A DNA stretch of 22,968 nt from Ruminococcus sp. UBA4275 (GCA_002395085.1 DGVV01000163.1:1-22968), one strand, 5' to 3'; shown: positions 15,789 through 22,968, counted from the first letter of the stretch. Notes: generated from the letters alone by a model not told the origin. Made by a program: numbers and translations.

Positions 15789-15791
15789 ACC

Positions 15792-15887
15792 TTCCGCACG
15801 GAAATGTTTTCCGCGTATGCGGCGCTGTCTGCGGGCGATACTAAAAACGCCTGCGGATATGCCGCAAGCAATTTTGGCGGCATATCC
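15792..15887 (+). other. Cluster of four hairpins between CotH and the lipoprotein gene
   Basis: The 126-bp gap is packed with stems: TTCCG/CGGAA (15792-15803), CCGC/GCGG (15811-15822), a 7-bp GCGGGCG stem (15831-15837 with 15848-15854, one G-T pair) and an 11-bp stem GGATATGCCGC/GCGGCATATCC (15855-15865 with 15877-15887). None carries a T-run, so simple termination is unlikely. TGCGGC (15818-15823) can also pair with GCCGCA (15861-15866), giving a mutually exclusive fold. It may be a processing or stability element or a leader for the lipoprotein. Confidence 0.55.
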
Positions 15888-15914
15888 ATGCTGCCGGAAA
15901 GGAAAGGATTTCCG

Positions 15915-16274
15915 ATGAAACGAGCAAACAGAATTCCGCTCTGGACGGCTGCACTGGGCTGCGCTCTGCTGATGACCGGCTGCGGCGGCACGCATCCTGT
16001 GCAGAATGCAGAGCATTCACGCACAGAACTGACCGCCCGCACGACCGTTACGCAGACGGCGGAAACCACCGCACGAACCTCCCATGCACCCGCGGAGACC
16101 ACCGCACGCGGCGTCACGACCGATGATCGCAGCCGCGGCACAACGACGACTGCTTCTGACATCATCGACCATGCAGAAAGCAAGGTCAGAGATGCGGCAA
16201 GCGATGTGCAGAGTGCCGTTACCAGCGTGCTGACGGAGGCAACCCGCGAGGTTCACCCGTTCGATCACGAATAA
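15915..16274 (+). CDS. Small Thr/Ala-rich lipoprotein
   Basis: This 119-residue protein is of no recognised family. It has a lipoprotein signal peptide: MKRANR, a hydrophobic core, and the lipobox LMTGC with C25 as the predicted lipidated cysteine. The mature part is low-complexity, rich in Thr, Ala and Arg, with two AETTAR repeats and a TTTT run, and looks disordered like a cell-wall spacer. A final helix (about 80-110, IIDHAESKVRDAASDVQSAV) is amphipathic. GAAAGGA is about 7 nt before ATG 15915; the in-frame ATG at 15804 lies in the hairpin region and has no ribosome binding site. It follows the CotH-dockerin gene on the same strand and could be its surface partner. That pairing is inference. 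Confidence 0.8.
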   Translation: MKRANRIPLWTAALGCALLMTGCGGTHPVQNAEHSRTELTARTTVTQTAETTARTSHAPAETTARGVTTDDRSRGTTTTASDIIDHAESKVRDAASDVQSAVTSVLTEATREVHPFDHE

Positions 16275-16314
16275 AAAGCTCCCCCGCAGAATTCCGGTTC
16301 TGCGGGGGAGCTTT
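16275..16314 (+). terminator. Strong terminator after the lipoprotein gene
   Basis: A perfect 17-bp stem (16275-16291 with 16298-16314) closes the 6-nt loop TTCCGG. The T-run at the 3' foot is short (CTTTCT). It starts immediately after the stop codon. Confidence 0.9.
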
Positions 16315-16340
16315 CTGCGTACAGCTTGTACAGCGAAAAC

Positions 16341-16376
16341 AAAAATCGTGCTGCGGAAACCCGTAGCACGATTTTT
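16341..16376 (-). terminator. Terminator of tRNA-Pro(GGG), probably bidirectional
   Basis: AAAAATCGTGCT (16341-16352) pairs with AGCACGATTTTT (16365-16376), and CGG/CCG extends the stem around AAAC. The A-tract and T-tract at its two feet make it symmetrical. On the minus strand it lies 19 bp past the tRNA end and continues into TTTTTGTTTTC. Confidence 0.85.
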
Positions 16377-16394
16377 CTGCGGACAGTGTCCGCT

Positions 16395-16470
16395 TGGTCT
16401 GAGTGACCCGACTTGAACGGGCGGCCTCTACCACCCCAAGGTAGCGCGCTACCAACTGCGCCACACCCAG
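16395..16470 (-). tRNA. tRNA-Pro, anticodon GGG
   Basis: The minus strand gives a complete cloverleaf. The acceptor stem is CTGGGTG/CACTCAG with one G-T pair. The anticodon stem CTACC/GGTAG has loop TTGGGGT, giving anticodon GGG (reads CCC and CCU). The T-arm has loop TTCAAGT. CCA is encoded at 16395-16397. It is the second proline tRNA of the window. Its promoter's -10 is only 11 bp from the mature 5' end, so the precursor leader is just a few nucleotides. Confidence 0.95.
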
Positions 16471-16481
16471 ACAACAGATAT

Positions 16482-16510
16482 ATTATAGCACAATCTTGCG
16501 GGTTTGTCAA
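16482..16510 (-). promoter_or_regulatory. Promoter of tRNA-Pro(GGG)
   Basis: On the minus strand TTGACA (16505-16510), a 17-bp spacer ending TGTGC, and TATAAT (16482-16487). The sequence is nearly the same design as the tRNA-Pro(CGG) promoter, including the TGTGC extension. Confidence 0.88.
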
Positions 16511-16520
16511 GGGGTATCTG

Positions 16521-16559
16521 AAAAAAACAGCATCCGCTTGCAAAAAGCAGATGCCGTTT
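16521..16559 (-). terminator. Terminator of the DUF805 gene
   Basis: On the minus strand a 15-bp stem (16525-16559, with two G-T pairs) closes a 5-nt loop and runs into a T-tract covering 16521-16527. It starts 17 bp after the gene's stop and ends just before the tRNA promoter. Confidence 0.85.
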
Positions 16560-16576
16560 CCCTGTAGAATACCGGA

Positions 16577-16960
16577 TCAGTAGCCGAAATTGGATTTCGG
16601 GTCGAAGCCATAGAAATTGTCGCCTTCATCGCCGGGCTTTGCCCACCAGATGATGACCGGAATCACACCGATACCGGTGAAAATGAGCAGATTCCACAGA
16701 CCGCTTTTGCCAATATCATGCATTCTGCGCCACATGATCGAAACAGACGGCAGCAGCAGCAGCAGATTCACAACAGTCAGCAGTGCGCTGCCCAGATTGC
16801 CCAGCAGTCTCGCAAAAAAGCCGGCAATCACACCGATGATCACAGTAGCCAGAATATACCACCAGAAATCTTCACGGGATGAACGCTCCTTGAAATTTAC
16901 ATAATTCAGCATAGCTTTGAGAAACGCTTTTACGAAAGGTGCTTTGACGATGTTTTCCAT
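16577..16960 (-). CDS. DUF805-family inner-membrane protein
   Basis: This 127-residue membrane protein has the DUF805 signature: an N-terminal amphipathic helix leading to NYVNFKERSSREDFWWY (R-x-x-F/Y-W), a first helix ATVIIGVIAGFF, a second segment LLTVVNLLLLLPSVSIMWRRMHDIGKSGLW carrying the conserved R-R-x-H-D-I-x-x-S-x-x-W motif, a third hydrophobic stretch, and a polar end KPGDEGDNFYG. Molecular function in this family is unknown; some members are phage- or stress-linked. AAGGAGG is about 5 nt before the ATG. It is a single-gene unit with its own promoter and terminator. Family call is firm. Confidence 0.92.
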   Translation of the reverse strand: MENIVKAPFVKAFLKAMLNYVNFKERSSREDFWWYILATVIIGVIAGFFARLLGNLGSALLTVVNLLLLLPSVSIMWRRMHDIGKSGLWNLLIFTGIGVIPVIIWWAKPGDEGDNFYGFDPKSNFGY

Positions 16961-17011
16961 AATGTACCTCCTTGTTTTATGTCAGTCCGGCATTTGTGCA
17001 TCATATTTTTC

Positions 17012-17040
17012 ATTATATCCCCGTTTGCTGAAAAAGTCAA
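17012..17040 (-). promoter_or_regulatory. Promoter of the DUF805 gene
   Basis: On the minus strand TTGACT (17035-17040), a 17-bp spacer and TATAAT (17012-17017), without a TG extension. It leaves a 5' leader of about 45 nt. Confidence 0.82.
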
Positions 17041-17117
17041 GGCGGAACCGGATTCCGCAGATAGAAATTGCTGTGCTGTGCCGCTGCATTTTTCAGCGGA
17101 TTCTACAATTTTTTTCG

Positions 17118-19478
17118 TCAGACCGCAGAAATGTGCCAGCATTCCGCAGCATACTGCGCAATGGTGCGGTCAGAACTGAACGGTCCGGCGGCACAGGCAT
17201 TGCGCCACTGTTTTGCCGAAAATGCAGCAGAATCACGATAATCAGCGAGCGCACGGAGCTTGGTCTCTGCGTAGGAGGGCAGATCCAGCAGCAGATAGTA
17301 GTGATCCGGCTGATGCCAGCTTGCGCCGTCCAGCAGCGCGAAATACAGCTCACGGAATTCACCGCTGCCGCCGTCAGAGACCGTGCCGTCGATCAGCGTT
17401 TTCACCACGCGGGCAATGCGCGGGTCTTTTGCCAGCACCGCACGGCTGCAATAGTTTTCGAGCTGCTCCAGCTCCTCCACGGTTGCGCCGAAGATATAGT
17501 TATTCTCCGCGCCTGCCGCATCCACGATCTCGATGTTCGCGCCGTCGAGCGTACCGAGCGTGACCGCGCCGTTGAGCATCATCTTCATATTGCCCGTGCC
17601 GGATGCCTCTGTGCCGGCAGTCGAGATCTGCTCGGAAATATCGCACGCAGATACGAGCTTTTCCGCATAGGATACATTGTAATTCGTGACAAAATGCACC
17701 TGCATCAGCCCCTTGACATCGGGGTCACTGTCCACGAGCTTTGCAATCTCATTGATATACTTGATGATCGCCTTTGCGCGGCGGTATCCCGGTGCGGACT
17801 TTGCACCGAACAGGAAGGTTGTCGGGGTGAAATCCCTGATCGTGCCGTCCTTGATGCCGAAATAGATCCACAGGATCGAGAAGGCATTGAGGAGCTGCCG
17901 CTTGTACTCATGCAGACGCTTGATCTGGATGTCAAAGCAGGTGTTCGGGTCGATCTGCACACCCTCTGTCTTTGCGATGAACGCTGCGAGCTGCTGCTTT
18001 TTGGTCTGCTTGACCGCGCGGAATTTCTCCATGACAGCGGTGTCATCCGCATAATGCGAAAGCGCGCTGAGTTTCGTGAGGTCGGTCAGGAAATCCTGCG
18101 AACCGGAAAGCTCTGTCATGAGGGTGGTCAGCTCCGGATTGCAGACACCCAGCCAGCGGCGCTGCGTGATGCCGTTTGTCTTATTCTGGAATTTCTGCGG
18201 TGCAAGCGCATACCACTCCTTGAGGACGGTCGTTTTCAGCAGCTCCGTATGGATCGCCGCAACACCGTTGACATACACACCCGCATACATCGCAAGATTT
18301 GCCATGTGAACCTGTCCGTTTTTCACGATGCGCATAGCTGCAATCTGCTCCGGCGCAATGTCCTTTGCGTACAGTTCTGCGAGGAACTGCTCGGAAATCT
18401 GCAAAATGACCGCATAAATCTCCGGCAGAAGCTCCTCCACAAGATCACAGTCCCATTTTTCGAGTGCCTCCTGCATAATCGTGTGATTCGTATAGGAGAA
18501 GATGCGCTTTGCCATATCCAGTGCCTGCTCAAAGGTGTAACCCTCCAGCTTCAGCAGACGGATCAGCTCCGGAATCGAAATGACCGGATGCGTGTCGTTG
18601 AGCTGCACGGCAAGATGTTCCGGCAGCGAATCAAGCGTGCCAAACTGTGCCTTGTGCTTTCTGAGGCAGTCTGCCAGAGATGCCGCGCAGAAGAAATACT
18701 GCTGCTTCAGGCGCAGCGCCTTGCCCGCACGGGTGTCGTCATTCGGGTAGAGGCAGCGGGAGATGTCCTCAGCGGCAATCGTTTCCTGTGAGGCTGCAAG
18801 ATAATCCTGCGCATTGAACCTGTCGAAATCAAAGGCCTGAAGGGGTTCTGCCTGCCACAGGCGCAGCGTGCCGATATGCGGCTGCCTGCCCTCCCCCGCA
18901 TAGCCGATGACCGGCATATCATACGGAACTGCACGCACCTTCTGCCCCTGATAGCAGATCTCCACCGCATCTGCCTCACAGCGGATGCTCCACGGGTCAC
19001 CGAACCGCGACCAGTCATCGCCGGTCTCCGTCTGTCTGCCGTCTGCAAAGCCCTGCTTGAACAAACCGTACTTGTAGCGGATGCCGTAGCCGTCCACAGG
19101 CAGCGAAAGCGTCGCGGCACTGTCCAGAAAACAGGCTGCGAGCCGACCAAGACCGCCGTTGCCCAGTGCAGCATCCTCAATCTCCTCAAACACGGAAAGC
19201 GATGTGCCGGCATCCGCAAATGCCTGCTCCATATCCTTCAGCAGCCCCAGACAGTAGAGATTGTTATAGACGGCTCTGCCCATCAGGAATTCCATCGAAA
19301 AATAGCAGACACGACGATTTTCCAGATGCGCTCTGCGGCACTGTGTCCAGCGCGGCAGAATCTCTCTGCATACAGCTTCCCCGACTGCATTATGCAGGGC
19401 GTGTACCTCCGCCTTTGCTGCCGGAACACCCATTGCCTCCTCCGCAGCACGGAGAATGGTTTGCGCCTGATTCATCAT
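17118..19478 (-). CDS. glgP: Glycogen/alpha-glucan phosphorylase
   Basis: This 786-residue GT35 enzyme releases glucose-1-phosphate from glycogen or maltodextrin ends. The PLP-binding motif EASGTGNMKMMLNG places the cofactor lysine at K632. Other hallmarks are EDAALGNGGLGRLAACFLDS (101-120), the VQLNDTHP segment (291-298), KTNGITQRRWL (433-443) and IKRLHEYKRQLLN (519-531). Size is slightly under the usual 800-850, typical of bacterial forms lacking the eukaryotic regulatory N-terminus. GAGGAGG lies 5 nt ahead of the first ATG; a second ATG follows at once. It is divergent from the DegV operon. No convincing T-tailed terminator lies downstream: 17042-17058 and 17081-17099 hold two small stems only. 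Confidence 0.97.
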   Translation of the reverse strand: MMNQAQTILRAAEEAMGVPAAKAEVHALHNAVGEAVCREILPRWTQCRRAHLENRRVCYFSMEFLMGRAVYNNLYCLGLLKDMEQAFADAGTSLSVFEEIEDAALGNGGLGRLAACFLDSAATLSLPVDGYGIRYKYGLFKQGFADGRQTETGDDWSRFGDPWSIRCEADAVEICYQGQKVRAVPYDMPVIGYAGEGRQPHIGTLRLWQAEPLQAFDFDRFNAQDYLAASQETIAAEDISRCLYPNDDTRAGKALRLKQQYFFCAASLADCLRKHKAQFGTLDSLPEHLAVQLNDTHPVISIPELIRLLKLEGYTFEQALDMAKRIFSYTNHTIMQEALEKWDCDLVEELLPEIYAVILQISEQFLAELYAKDIAPEQIAAMRIVKNGQVHMANLAMYAGVYVNGVAAIHTELLKTTVLKEWYALAPQKFQNKTNGITQRRWLGVCNPELTTLMTELSGSQDFLTDLTKLSALSHYADDTAVMEKFRAVKQTKKQQLAAFIAKTEGVQIDPNTCFDIQIKRLHEYKRQLLNAFSILWIYFGIKDGTIRDFTPTTFLFGAKSAPGYRRAKAIIKYINEIAKLVDSDPDVKGLMQVHFVTNYNVSYAEKLVSACDISEQISTAGTEASGTGNMKMMLNGAVTLGTLDGANIEIVDAAGAENNYIFGATVEELEQLENYCSRAVLAKDPRIARVVKTLIDGTVSDGGSGEFRELYFALLDGASWHQPDHYYLLLDLPSYAETKLRALADYRDSAAFSAKQWRNACAAGPFSSDRTIAQYAAECWHISAV

Positions 19479-19530
19479 ACATTCCTCCTCAAAAAATACC
19501 CTCCCTGTGCTTCCTGCGCAGGAATACTAT

Positions 19531-19560
19531 ATTATACCACAACTGCCGGAGAAATGTCAA
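19531..19560 (-). promoter_or_regulatory. Promoter of glgP
   Basis: On the minus strand TTGACA (19555-19560), an 18-bp spacer ending TTGTGG, and TATAAT (19531-19536). Only 18 bp separate its -35 from that of the divergent DegV promoter, so one bound protein could affect both. Confidence 0.88.
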
Positions 19561-19578
19561 ATCACAGCAAAATCACGA

Positions 19579-19607
19579 TTGACAGCCTGCACGGCTTGTG
19601 GTATAAT
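19579..19607 (+). promoter_or_regulatory. Promoter of the DegV-nadB-nadC genes
   Basis: TTGACA (19579-19584), a 17-bp spacer ending TTGTGG, and TATAAT (19602-19607) make an exact consensus with the TRTG extension. Confidence 0.92.
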
Positions 19608-19640
19608 AGAGAAAAACATTTAGAGAAAGGACCTCTGATT

Positions 19641-20522
19641 ATGCCCGATTTTGATTATATCATTGCAGCCGCTTCTACCGCCGACCTGCCGGACACATTT
19701 TACGAGGAGCATAATGTTCCCGTGATTCGCTATACCTATTCCGTCAACGGCACTGTGATGGAGGATGACTGCCGTGAAACTTCCCGCGCAAAGGCTTATG
19801 CCGATATGCGCAACGGTGCAGTTTACTCCACTTCAATGATCAACAGTCAGATATATGCAGATTTCTTCCGCGCACTCATGAAGACCGGCAAGAATGTCCT
19901 GTTCCTCGATATGTCCCGCGAGATGTCAAGCTCCTATCAGGCTTCGCATCAGGCGGCTGAGGAGGTGCAGACGGAATTTCCCAATCAGAAACTCTATCTG
20001 CTGGATACACGCTGCATCTCAGGCGGACTCGGTGTGCTGGTCTCCGAATGCGTCAAGCGCAAGGAAAACGGCGTCTCCTTCCGCGGCGTCATCGCGTGGG
20101 CGGAAGCCAATAAACTCCGCATCATGCACCGCTTCACCGTCGATGACCTCAAATACCTCAAGCGCGGCGGCAGAGTTTCCAATGCGGCTGCACTGGTCGG
20201 TACGCTGCTTTCCATCAAGCCCGTGCTGTATGTCCCCGATGACGGCAAACTGGTCGTGGCGCAGAAGGTGCGCGGCCGCCGTGCTGCCCTCAATGCGCTG
20301 CTGGACGGCGTCAAGCGCGATATGACCGACCCCGAAAAGCAGACAGTCCGCATCAACCATGCAGACTGCCTCGATGATGCCGTCTGGCTCAAAAACGCCC
20401 TGTATCAGGCTTTCCCGACCCTCGGCGGCGTGGAAATCTCCAATCTCGGCGTGATCATCGGTTCGCACTGCGGTCCGGGACTGCTGACGGTGTTCTATTT
20501 CGGAGACAGCCGCAAGCCCTGA
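19641..20522 (+). CDS. DegV-family fatty-acid-binding protein
   Basis: This 293-residue cytoplasmic protein is of the DegV (FakB-like) fold, which binds a long-chain fatty acid and presents it for phosphorylation by a FakA kinase. Visible family features are the N-terminal strand with a T/S-A-D-L motif (STADLP), the STSMIN stretch near 64-69 that holds the carboxylate-binding Thr/Ser, the Ser/Tyr-rich SSSYQAS helix, and LKYLKRGGRVSNAAALVGTLLSIKP in the second domain. AAAGGA lies 9 nt before ATG 19641. The frame is open far upstream only because it runs antisense to glgP. It is followed by nadB with a 47-bp gap, possibly the same transcript. Ligand identity is inferred from the family. Confidence 0.9.
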   Translation: MPDFDYIIAAASTADLPDTFYEEHNVPVIRYTYSVNGTVMEDDCRETSRAKAYADMRNGAVYSTSMINSQIYADFFRALMKTGKNVLFLDMSREMSSSYQASHQAAEEVQTEFPNQKLYLLDTRCISGGLGVLVSECVKRKENGVSFRGVIAWAEANKLRIMHRFTVDDLKYLKRGGRVSNAAALVGTLLSIKPVLYVPDDGKLVVAQKVRGRRAALNALLDGVKRDMTDPEKQTVRINHADCLDDAVWLKNALYQAFPTLGGVEISNLGVIIGSHCGPGLLTVFYFGDSRKP

Positions 20523-20569
20523 GTGCTGTCCCGATTTCATGTAATCCAAAATAAAGGAGTATCCCCAAA

Positions 20570-22030
20570 ATGGTTCAGCTTGAACAAAATTATGATGTGG
20601 TCATCGCCGGTGCAGGCGCAGCAGGCTGCTATGCCGCATTGCACCTGCCGGCAAATCTCCGTGTACTGCTGCTCTCCAAGCGTGAGGCTACACTCTGCAA
20701 TTCCGCGCTTGCACAGGGCGGCATCGCCGGTGTCTGGAATTCACCGGAGGATAACATCGAGCTGCACGCCAATGATACCCGTATCGCAGGCGCGTTCACC
20801 AATAACCCCAAAACCCTGCACATTCTCGTTTCAGAGGCGGCGCAGGACATCGAACAGCTTGTGGAATACGGCGTAGAATTCGATAAAAATGAGGACGGCG
20901 ATTACGACCGTACGCTGGAGGGCGGCCACTGCCGCCGCCGCATCTTCCACTACCGCGATTCCACCGGCGCGGAAATCCTGCGCGGTTTGCTGGCGCAGAC
21001 CTCCAGACTCCCGAATGTCACCATCTCCGAATTCACAATGGTCAGCCGCGCGGTCAAAACCGAAACCGGCTTCACCGTTGAGCTGCTGCGCGGGAACGAT
21101 CTCAGCACCGTCAACTGCCACTTCCTCATTCTCGCCACCGGCGGCATCGGCAGAATCTACGAATATACGACCAATTCCGCAATCGCAACCGGCGACGGCA
21201 TCCGCATTGCCTATGAGCTTGGTGCGCGCATCAAAAATCTCTCGCTGATCCAGTTCCACCCCACCGCCTTCAACGACAAGCATACCCGCGAGTGCTTCCT
21301 CATCTCGGAGGCTGTGCGCGGTGAGGGCGCTTATCTCCGCAACTGCAATATGGAGCGCTTCATGCATCGCTATGATGACCGTCTGGAGCTTGCCCCGCGC
21401 GATGTCGTATCGCACGCCATCATCAACGAAAGCAAGCGCACCGGCTCGAACGATTTCTGGCTCGACATCACACATGAAGATCCCGAAGTCGTGAAAAAGC
21501 GCTTCCCGAAAATCTACAACAAGCTCCTCGAACAAGGCTATGACCTCACGAAAGAGCCTGTGCCGATCTTCCCCTGCCAGCATTACCTCATGGGCGGCAT
21601 CGACGTCAACTCCAATGCACAGACCCGTGTGGACCGGCTCTATGCCTGCGGCGAATGTGCGCATACCGGCGTTCACGGCAGCAACCGCCTCGCCAGTAAT
21701 TCGCTGCTGGAAGCACTCGTCTTCTCCCGCAGAGCTGCGCAGGAGATCGCGAAAGAAGCTGTGGACATCTCTCCGCGCTTTGAACAGGGCGAATTCAAGC
21801 CCGTCACCGCAACAGAACCCATCCCGCACGGCATCCGCACCGAATTGCGCAAGATCTTGCAGGAAAATTACTTTGTCATCCCGAATACCGAGCATATCCC
21901 CGCAGCATACGACCGCATCACCGAACTGATCCAGCTCATCGCCTGTGAGGACTGGAAAATGGATGCGGATTATCTGGAGGCAAAATCGCAGGCAACCTGC
22001 GCATACCTGATTCTGGAGGAGCAGTTATAA
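20570..22030 (+). CDS. nadB: L-aspartate oxidase
   Basis: This 486-residue FAD enzyme oxidises L-aspartate to iminoaspartate, the first step of bacterial de novo NAD synthesis. It has the FAD dinucleotide fold VIAGAGAAG (11-19), the SALAQGGIAG motif that distinguishes NadB from other flavoproteins, FHPTAF, RGEGAYLRN, the PCQHYLMGGI active-site region and GSNRLASNSLLEALVF near the FAD end. It is slightly shorter than E. coli NadB because the C-terminal helical domain is trimmed. AAAGGAG lies about 11 nt before the ATG. Its stop TAA overlaps the nadC start by one base. The product is normally handed to NadA, whose gene is not in the window. Confidence 0.95.
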   Translation: MVQLEQNYDVVIAGAGAAGCYAALHLPANLRVLLLSKREATLCNSALAQGGIAGVWNSPEDNIELHANDTRIAGAFTNNPKTLHILVSEAAQDIEQLVEYGVEFDKNEDGDYDRTLEGGHCRRRIFHYRDSTGAEILRGLLAQTSRLPNVTISEFTMVSRAVKTETGFTVELLRGNDLSTVNCHFLILATGGIGRIYEYTTNSAIATGDGIRIAYELGARIKNLSLIQFHPTAFNDKHTRECFLISEAVRGEGAYLRNCNMERFMHRYDDRLELAPRDVVSHAIINESKRTGSNDFWLDITHEDPEVVKKRFPKIYNKLLEQGYDLTKEPVPIFPCQHYLMGGIDVNSNAQTRVDRLYACGECAHTGVHGSNRLASNSLLEALVFSRRAAQEIAKEAVDISPRFEQGEFKPVTATEPIPHGIRTELRKILQENYFVIPNTEHIPAAYDRITELIQLIACEDWKMDADYLEAKSQATCAYLILEEQL

Positions 22031-22884
22031 TGGAGCTTTTGCAATCTTATGTAGATGAGGTCATCCTGCGTGCGCTGCACGAGGACATCACCGGCATGGA
22101 CGTTACGACGGACTTTCTGCTTGATCCCGCACACGAATCTGACGCCTATCTCATGGCGAAGGACAGCGGTGTGCTGTGCGGCATGGAGATTGCGGCGCGC
22201 GTCTTTGCGCTGGTCGGAGAGGGCGTCACCTTCAACGCGCTGGCAAAGGACGGCGACCGTGTGCAGTACGGCGATATTCTCGCGGTCATGCACGGCAGAA
22301 CCCGCACGCTGCTCAAGGGTGAACGCACCGCACTCAATCTCTTGCAGCATCTCTCCGGCATTGCAACGGAAACACGCAGATGCGTCGATATTGTGGAAGG
22401 CACAAACGCTTCCATTGCTGATACGCGCAAGTGCATGGTCGGCATCCGTGCCATGCAGAAATACGCTGTCCGCTGCGGCGGCGGCAGAAATCACCGCTTC
22501 AATCTCTCCGACGGCGCAATGCTGAAGGACAATCACATCGACGCCTGCGGCGGCATCCTGCCCGCAATTACGCAGCTCCGGCAGCATATCGGACACATGG
22601 TGCGGATTGAGGTCGAGGTTCGCACGCTGGAGGAGCTTCAGGAAGCACTCGATGCCAGAGCTGACATCATCATGCTTGATAATATGGACTGCGATACCAT
22701 GCGCAAGGCAGTCGCGCTCACAGACGGCAGAGCGCTGCTGGAAGCTTCCGGCGGCATCACCCACGATACCCTGCGCGGTGTCGCGGAAACCGGCGTGGAC
22801 ATCATCTCCATCGGCGCACTGACGCACAGCGTCAAAGCCTTTGATATTTCGATGAAGTGGGGCGCAGCTCCCGCGCAGAAATAA
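22030..22884 (+). CDS. nadC: Nicotinate-nucleotide pyrophosphorylase (quinolinate phosphoribosyltransferase)
   Basis: This 284-residue enzyme converts quinolinate and PRPP into nicotinate mononucleotide. It has the N-terminal E-D-I-T-G-x-D pattern, the barrel entry GERTALNLLQHLSGIAT, YAVRCGGGRNHRFNLSDGAMLKDNHI (about 145-170, with substrate-binding Arg, His and Lys), IEVEV, IIMLDNM and LEASGGI near the phosphate site. The DTRK loop reads RKCMVGIR (133-140), whereas family members usually have RKTxPGxR, so a Thr and a Pro are replaced. The ATG overlaps the nadB stop (TAATG), so translation is coupled. Length is normal. Confidence 0.95.
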   Translation: MELLQSYVDEVILRALHEDITGMDVTTDFLLDPAHESDAYLMAKDSGVLCGMEIAARVFALVGEGVTFNALAKDGDRVQYGDILAVMHGRTRTLLKGERTALNLLQHLSGIATETRRCVDIVEGTNASIADTRKCMVGIRAMQKYAVRCGGGRNHRFNLSDGAMLKDNHIDACGGILPAITQLRQHIGHMVRIEVEVRTLEELQEALDARADIIMLDNMDCDTMRKAVALTDGRALLEASGGITHDTLRGVAETGVDIISIGALTHSVKAFDISMKWGAAPAQK

Positions 22885-22968
22885 GCGTATCTGCTCAAAA
22901 AAATCCCGCCTTTGTTTTTTCAGCTTGTCGATAAAGGTATCGCTGCGCGATGATTATAATGGGGCGCT
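22885..22968 (+). promoter_or_regulatory. 3' end of the nad operon and possible promoter of the next gene
   Basis: After nadC come an A-tract and a T-tract (22898-22919) that could form a weak AT stem, not a convincing terminator. CGATA/TATCG (22929-22942) and ATCGC/GCGAT (22939-22951) are overlapping, mutually exclusive stems. A TATAAT at 22955-22960 near the edge suggests a promoter reading out of the window, without a clear -35. Confidence 0.35.

Noticed and set aside
13980..16016. Minus-strand open frame of 678 codons opposite CotH
   Set aside because: The plus strand has a clear CotH-dockerin protein with signal peptide and ribosome binding site. The antisense peptide has no recognisable domain and no promoter.
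16395..16470. tRNA genes as integration sites for mobile DNA
   Set aside because: Neither tRNA-Pro 3' end is repeated nearby and no integrase is present.
16917..18791. Plus-strand open frame of 624 codons opposite glgP
   Set aside because: It starts inside the DUF805 gene, crosses its promoter and runs antisense to a full glycogen phosphorylase. It has no ribosome binding site.

Overview
The window looks like chromosomal DNA of a Gram-positive Clostridia member, most likely a Ruminococcus-type gut or rumen bacterium. Five signs support this: protein-coding DNA rich in G/C at third codon positions set in AT-rich intergenic gaps; strong AGGAGG-type ribosome binding sites; promoters of the TRTGnTATAAT extended -10 type; a long Gram-positive SRP RNA directly ahead of a dnaX-ebfC-recR cluster; and a secreted CotH protein ending in a dockerin, typical of cellulosome-forming Ruminococcaceae. 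Species is not determinable from the sequence alone.

Layout. 1-233: non-coding left edge with two near-perfect palindromes and a terminator-like hairpin; it may be the right end of an IS200/IS605-type element. 234-1610 (-): MATE efflux pump. 1611-2064: AT-rich gap holding the MATE promoter, a small operator-like palindrome and a 39-codon coding remnant that resembles the C-terminus of an ABC ATPase. 2065-4830 (+): large FtsX-type ABC permease without an intact ATPase beside it. 5025-6664 (+): OmpR-type response regulator and an intramembrane-sensing histidine kinase. 6783-6859 (-): tRNA-Pro(CGG). About 7031-10831 (+): SRP RNA, membrane-anchored TPR protein, dnaX, ebfC, recR. 10952-13307 (+): amidohydrolase, GNAT acetyltransferase and tRNA dihydrouridine synthase in a tight operon. 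13431-16274 (+): CotH-dockerin protein and a Thr-rich lipoprotein, separated by a series of hairpins. 16395-16470 (-): tRNA-Pro(GGG). 16577-16960 (-): DUF805 membrane protein. 17118-19478 (-): glycogen phosphorylase, divergent from 19641-22884 (+): DegV protein, nadB, nadC.

Working relationships. The permease and two-component pair form an incomplete peptide-sensing/detoxification type module whose ATPase seems to have been lost at this locus. SRP RNA, dnaX, ebfC and recR are the conserved Firmicutes housekeeping block, here with a TPR membrane protein inserted that may be co-transcribed with the SRP RNA. The CotH-dockerin protein is predicted to be exported and to dock onto a scaffoldin. nadB and nadC supply two steps of de novo NAD synthesis, with no nadA in the window. 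No CRISPR array, prophage or intact transposase gene was seen.
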